From positions 1 through 9,384 of the forward strand of contig JAQXNW010000038.1 of the NCBI GenBank assembly GCA_029098205.1: a stretch of DNA of 9,384 nt. The letters are read 5' to 3'. This DNA comes from Eubacteriales bacterium (GTDB taxonomy: Bacteria > Bacillota > Clostridia > Peptostreptococcales > Anaerovoracaceae). Under the pieces are notes generated by a model. It searched no databases and was not told where the DNA came from. It saw only the letters and a program-made list of their open reading frames with translations. This document shows positions 7,033 to 9,384 of the stretch, one piece after another; within the stretch, counting starts at the first letter, position 1, and each line of letters starts with the position of its first letter. A program made the translations under genes and the position numbers.

Positions 7033-7059
7033 GAACACTCTCTTTCCGTGCTGCCAGCG

Positions 7060-9363
7060 CTACGCTCTGTAAACGTCCATGACGCTCGGGATCGTCTTCA
7101 GAATGCGGCAGACTTTCTTCATCTGCTCCGTATCATTAATGGACAAAGTCAAATGAAAAAGGAAATCCTCGTTTTTTCCAGGCCGTCCATCCAGAGCCTC
7201 GATATTTATATCCATCGCTTCGCACGCCTTAGATATGTCGGCAAAAAGCCCTTTCCGGTCGCGACAGACAAGCACGATTTCCGCGCTGAAAAATGTACCT
7301 TCCTTCGGTCTCTCCCACTCTACGTCAATGAGACGGGCTTTCTCTGTATCGGAAAGCGATATGATGTTCGGACAGTCTTTCCGGTGCACGGTGATTCCCC
7401 GGCCCTTCGTTATAAAGCCGACAATGTCATCTCCCGGAACCGGACTGCAGCAACGCCCCATGCGGATCAGAAGATTCTTCATTCCAGGAACAATGACTCC
7501 GACATCGTCCGAATCTCCGAAGCGTTTTCCTGTCTTCGGAGCGCTGTCCCCGTTCTTCTCCAAGAGCGCCTTTTCTTTTTCTAAGCGCCGCTTCTGTTCC
7601 TTCGCCTGCTCTTCTTCAAAGTCATCGATCAAAACTCCGGCGAATTTGCTCAGGACCGTTCCGCCCTGCGAAATTAGCTTATATGCTTCATTAAGATCCA
7701 GATATCCGAGTTTCTTTACTGCGTCGCTCAGATAATTCGCCCGAATGATTTCTTTGGACTCATATCCCTTTTTATGGATGAATTTTTCAAGCGCGTCTTT
7801 GCCTTTGGCAACATCGCTGCTGCTGTTCTGGCGTTTCAGCCACTGTTTTATTTTAGTCTTCGCCGTTGTGCTGACGACAATTTTAAGCCAGTCGATGCTT
7901 GGACCGGACGCATTCTGAGACGTGACAATCTCAACAATATCCCCGTTGTTCAGTTTATGGTCAATTGTAACCATCCGGCCGTTCACCTTGGCCCCGACGC
8001 AGTGACATCCGACTTCTGTATGAATCTTAAAAGCGAAGTCAAGCGGTGTCGAACCAACCGGGAGTGTGATCACTTCTCCCTTCGGAGTAAAAACAAAAAC
8101 CTGAGACGAAAACAGATCCATTTTAAGACTTTCCATGAATTCCTTCGGATCTTTCATTTCCTTCTGCCATTCCAGCGTCTGGCGAAGCCACGCAAGCTTC
8201 ATGTCGTCCGAATTCTGTTTTCCGTCTGTATTTCCCTCTTTATATTTCCAATGCGCCGCGATACCATATTCAGCCACACGATGCATCTCGTAAGTGCGAA
8301 TCTGAATTTCAAAAGGCTCACCCGATTTACCGATCACCGTCGTATGAAGCGACTGGTACATATTCGGCTTCGGCATCGCGATATAATCCTTAAAACGGCC
8401 GGGGATCGGCTTATACATCTCATGGATCACACCCAGCGCCGCGTAACAGTCCTTCACGTCATTGACCAGAATACGGATGGCAAACAGATCGTAAATCTGG
8501 TCGATAGTCTTGCCCTGGTTGACCATCTTTTTATAAATACTGAAAAAGTGTTTGCTGCGTCCGTCGATCGTCGCCTCAATGCCTGCATCTTTAATATGAT
8601 GTTTCACTTCCTCAACAAGATTTTGCACATACTCATCTCTGGCGCCCTTTCGCATGGCGATCTTCTCCACCAGATCATAGTATGCTTCCGGCTCCAGATA
8701 TTTTAAGGAAAGGTCATCCAGCTCGGTCTTGATCTTTGAAATACCAAGCCTCTGGGCGATGGGTGCATAGATGTCCATCGTCTCTCTGGCCTTCTCCCGC
8801 TGTTTCTCGGGCTTCATATATTTTAGTGTCCGCATGTTGTGCAGACGGTCCGCCAGCTTGATCAGAATCACACGGATATCCTTTGCCATCGCGAGAAACA
8901 TCTTGCGCAGATTTTCCGCCTGGATCTCCACCTTATCCGCATCGTAAGAGAGCTGTCCCAGCTTGGTAACACCATCCACCAACAGTGCGACTTCCCCGTT
9001 AAACTCCCGGGCGATCTCCTCGTCGGTCATAACCGTGTCCTCCACCACATCGTGAAGCAGCCCGGCAACAATCGTCTCCTTGTCAAGCTCCAGCTCCGCC
9101 AGAATGATGGCAACACAGAGCGGATGAATAATATAAGCCTCGCCGGATTTGCGCACTTGCCCCTTGTGGGCATCGTTCGCGATCCGGAAGGCTTTTTCGA
9201 TCATAGATATATCGTCAGAAGGGTGATATTTGCGCACGCAATTGATCAGCTCGTCGTAAAGGATCTCGGGGCTGACAAAATCGTCCATTTTGCGGATGTG
9301 CTCGGAAGTCGACATCACTTTTTGTTCTAATTGTTCGATCTGTTCATTTGTAATATCTGCCAT
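7060..9363 (-). CDS. relA: Bifunctional (p)ppGpp synthetase/hydrolase Rel
   Basis: Long RSH protein (767 residues) that makes (p)ppGpp from ATP and GTP/GDP on starved ribosomes and also hydrolyses it. The N-terminal HD hydrolase looks intact: H80, H104-D105, the EDT at 108-110 and D172 in LADRLHNMRTL. The synthetase domain (about 240-375) has GRSKHFFSIYKKM, YDLFAIRI and KDYIAMPKPNMYQSLHT. R323-F-K325-D326 matches the RxKD motif of bifunctional enzymes rather than the ExDD of synthetase-only RelA. A TGS domain follows (about 420-480), then a helical region with a charged stretch (582-605), the zinc-finger/RIS domain with C638, C639, H660 and C664, and a C-terminal ACT domain (about 690-765). 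The N-terminus is about 27 residues longer than in streptococcal Rel. The ATG at 9363 has AGGG 7 nt upstream. Codon use seems to shift near residue 375. It is probably the first gene of the operon inside this window. Confidence 0.97.
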   Translation of the reverse strand: MADITNEQIEQLEQKVMSTSEHIRKMDDFVSPEILYDELINCVRKYHPSDDISMIEKAFRIANDAHKGQVRKSGEAYIIHPLCVAIILAELELDKETIVAGLLHDVVEDTVMTDEEIAREFNGEVALLVDGVTKLGQLSYDADKVEIQAENLRKMFLAMAKDIRVILIKLADRLHNMRTLKYMKPEKQREKARETMDIYAPIAQRLGISKIKTELDDLSLKYLEPEAYYDLVEKIAMRKGARDEYVQNLVEEVKHHIKDAGIEATIDGRSKHFFSIYKKMVNQGKTIDQIYDLFAIRILVNDVKDCYAALGVIHEMYKPIPGRFKDYIAMPKPNMYQSLHTTVIGKSGEPFEIQIRTYEMHRVAEYGIAAHWKYKEGNTDGKQNSDDMKLAWLRQTLEWQKEMKDPKEFMESLKMDLFSSQVFVFTPKGEVITLPVGSTPLDFAFKIHTEVGCHCVGAKVNGRMVTIDHKLNNGDIVEIVTSQNASGPSIDWLKIVVSTTAKTKIKQWLKRQNSSSDVAKGKDALEKFIHKKGYESKEIIRANYLSDAVKKLGYLDLNEAYKLISQGGTVLSKFAGVLIDDFEEEQAKEQKRRLEKEKALLEKNGDSAPKTGKRFGDSDDVGVIVPGMKNLLIRMGRCCSPVPGDDIVGFITKGRGITVHRKDCPNIISLSDTEKARLIDVEWERPKEGTFFSAEIVLVCRDRKGLFADISKACEAMDINIEALDGRPGKNEDFLFHLTLSINDTEQMKKVCRILKTIPSVMDVYRA

Positions 9364-9384
9364 ACAATCACCCTATTATCGTAA
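9364..9384 (-). promoter_or_regulatory. rel translation-initiation region at the window edge
   Basis: These 21 nt hold a modest Shine-Dalgarno (AGGG at 9374-9371, extending to GGGTGA) 7 nt before the rel ATG. Nothing else can be read: the promoter or preceding gene lies outside the window. Confidence 0.5.

Noticed and set aside
7036..7066. Short AGCG-TAG-CGCT inverted repeat at the rel stop
   Set aside because: A four-base stem with a three-base loop and no T-run is too weak for a terminator and is expected by chance.
6424..7584. 386-codon open frame on the plus strand across the hydrolase/rel junction
   Set aside because: It is antisense to two genes with intact catalytic motifs, shows no recognisable domain, and has no credible start context. 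Its openness follows from the codon use of the real genes.
7774..8706. 310-codon plus-strand open frame inside rel
   Set aside because: It lies wholly antisense to the conserved synthetase, TGS and helical parts of rel. The His- and Arg-rich translation looks like a reverse-frame shadow.

Overview
All genes in this window lie on the minus strand, so they are transcribed from the right edge to the left edge. They form one tightly packed housekeeping cluster typical of Bacillota, most likely Clostridia. That placement is inferred from family features: a bifunctional Rel with a long N-terminal extension, a HemZ-type radical SAM protein followed by hisS and aspS, a cysteine-rich HisRS insertion, and a nadD-yqeK-rsfS-leuS run. 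Base composition looks roughly balanced by eye. I see no mobile element, CRISPR array, rRNA, tRNA or phage sequence.

In transcription order the genes are: rel, the (p)ppGpp synthetase/hydrolase (9363-7060); a glyoxalase-II-like metallo-beta-lactamase-fold hydrolase (7032-6403); hemZ, a radical SAM coproporphyrinogen dehydrogenase-like protein (6416-4986); hisS (4996-3725); aspS (3660-1864); nadD (1856-1248); a single reading frame joining YqeK (Ap4A hydrolase-type HD domain) to RsfS/YqeL (ribosome silencing factor) (1279-365); and the first 121 codons of leuS (365-1, cut by the window edge). The non-coding gaps are 21 nt before rel, 27 nt after rel, 64 nt between hisS and aspS, and 7 nt between aspS and nadD. 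The other junctions overlap by 1 to 32 nt. No stretch over 300 bases lacks a gene. I see no convincing intrinsic terminator or T-box leader, so the set looks like one polycistronic unit whose promoter lies outside the window.

The genes share a theme of translation and its stress control. Rel makes and degrades (p)ppGpp. HisRS, AspRS and LeuRS charge tRNAs, and aminoacyl-tRNA synthetases as a class can form Ap4A as a side product. YqeK-type proteins hydrolyse Ap4A, and RsfS blocks 30S-50S joining during starvation. NadD supplies NAD.

The most distinctive observation is the continuous YqeK-RsfS frame. It carries a strong internal Shine-Dalgarno sequence and an ATG exactly where a stand-alone RsfS would begin. 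This suggests that both a two-domain protein and a separate RsfS of 117 residues could be made. I did not find a wholly new system. The rest is a conserved region, with a few secondary points about gene order, codon use and an over-represented hexamer.
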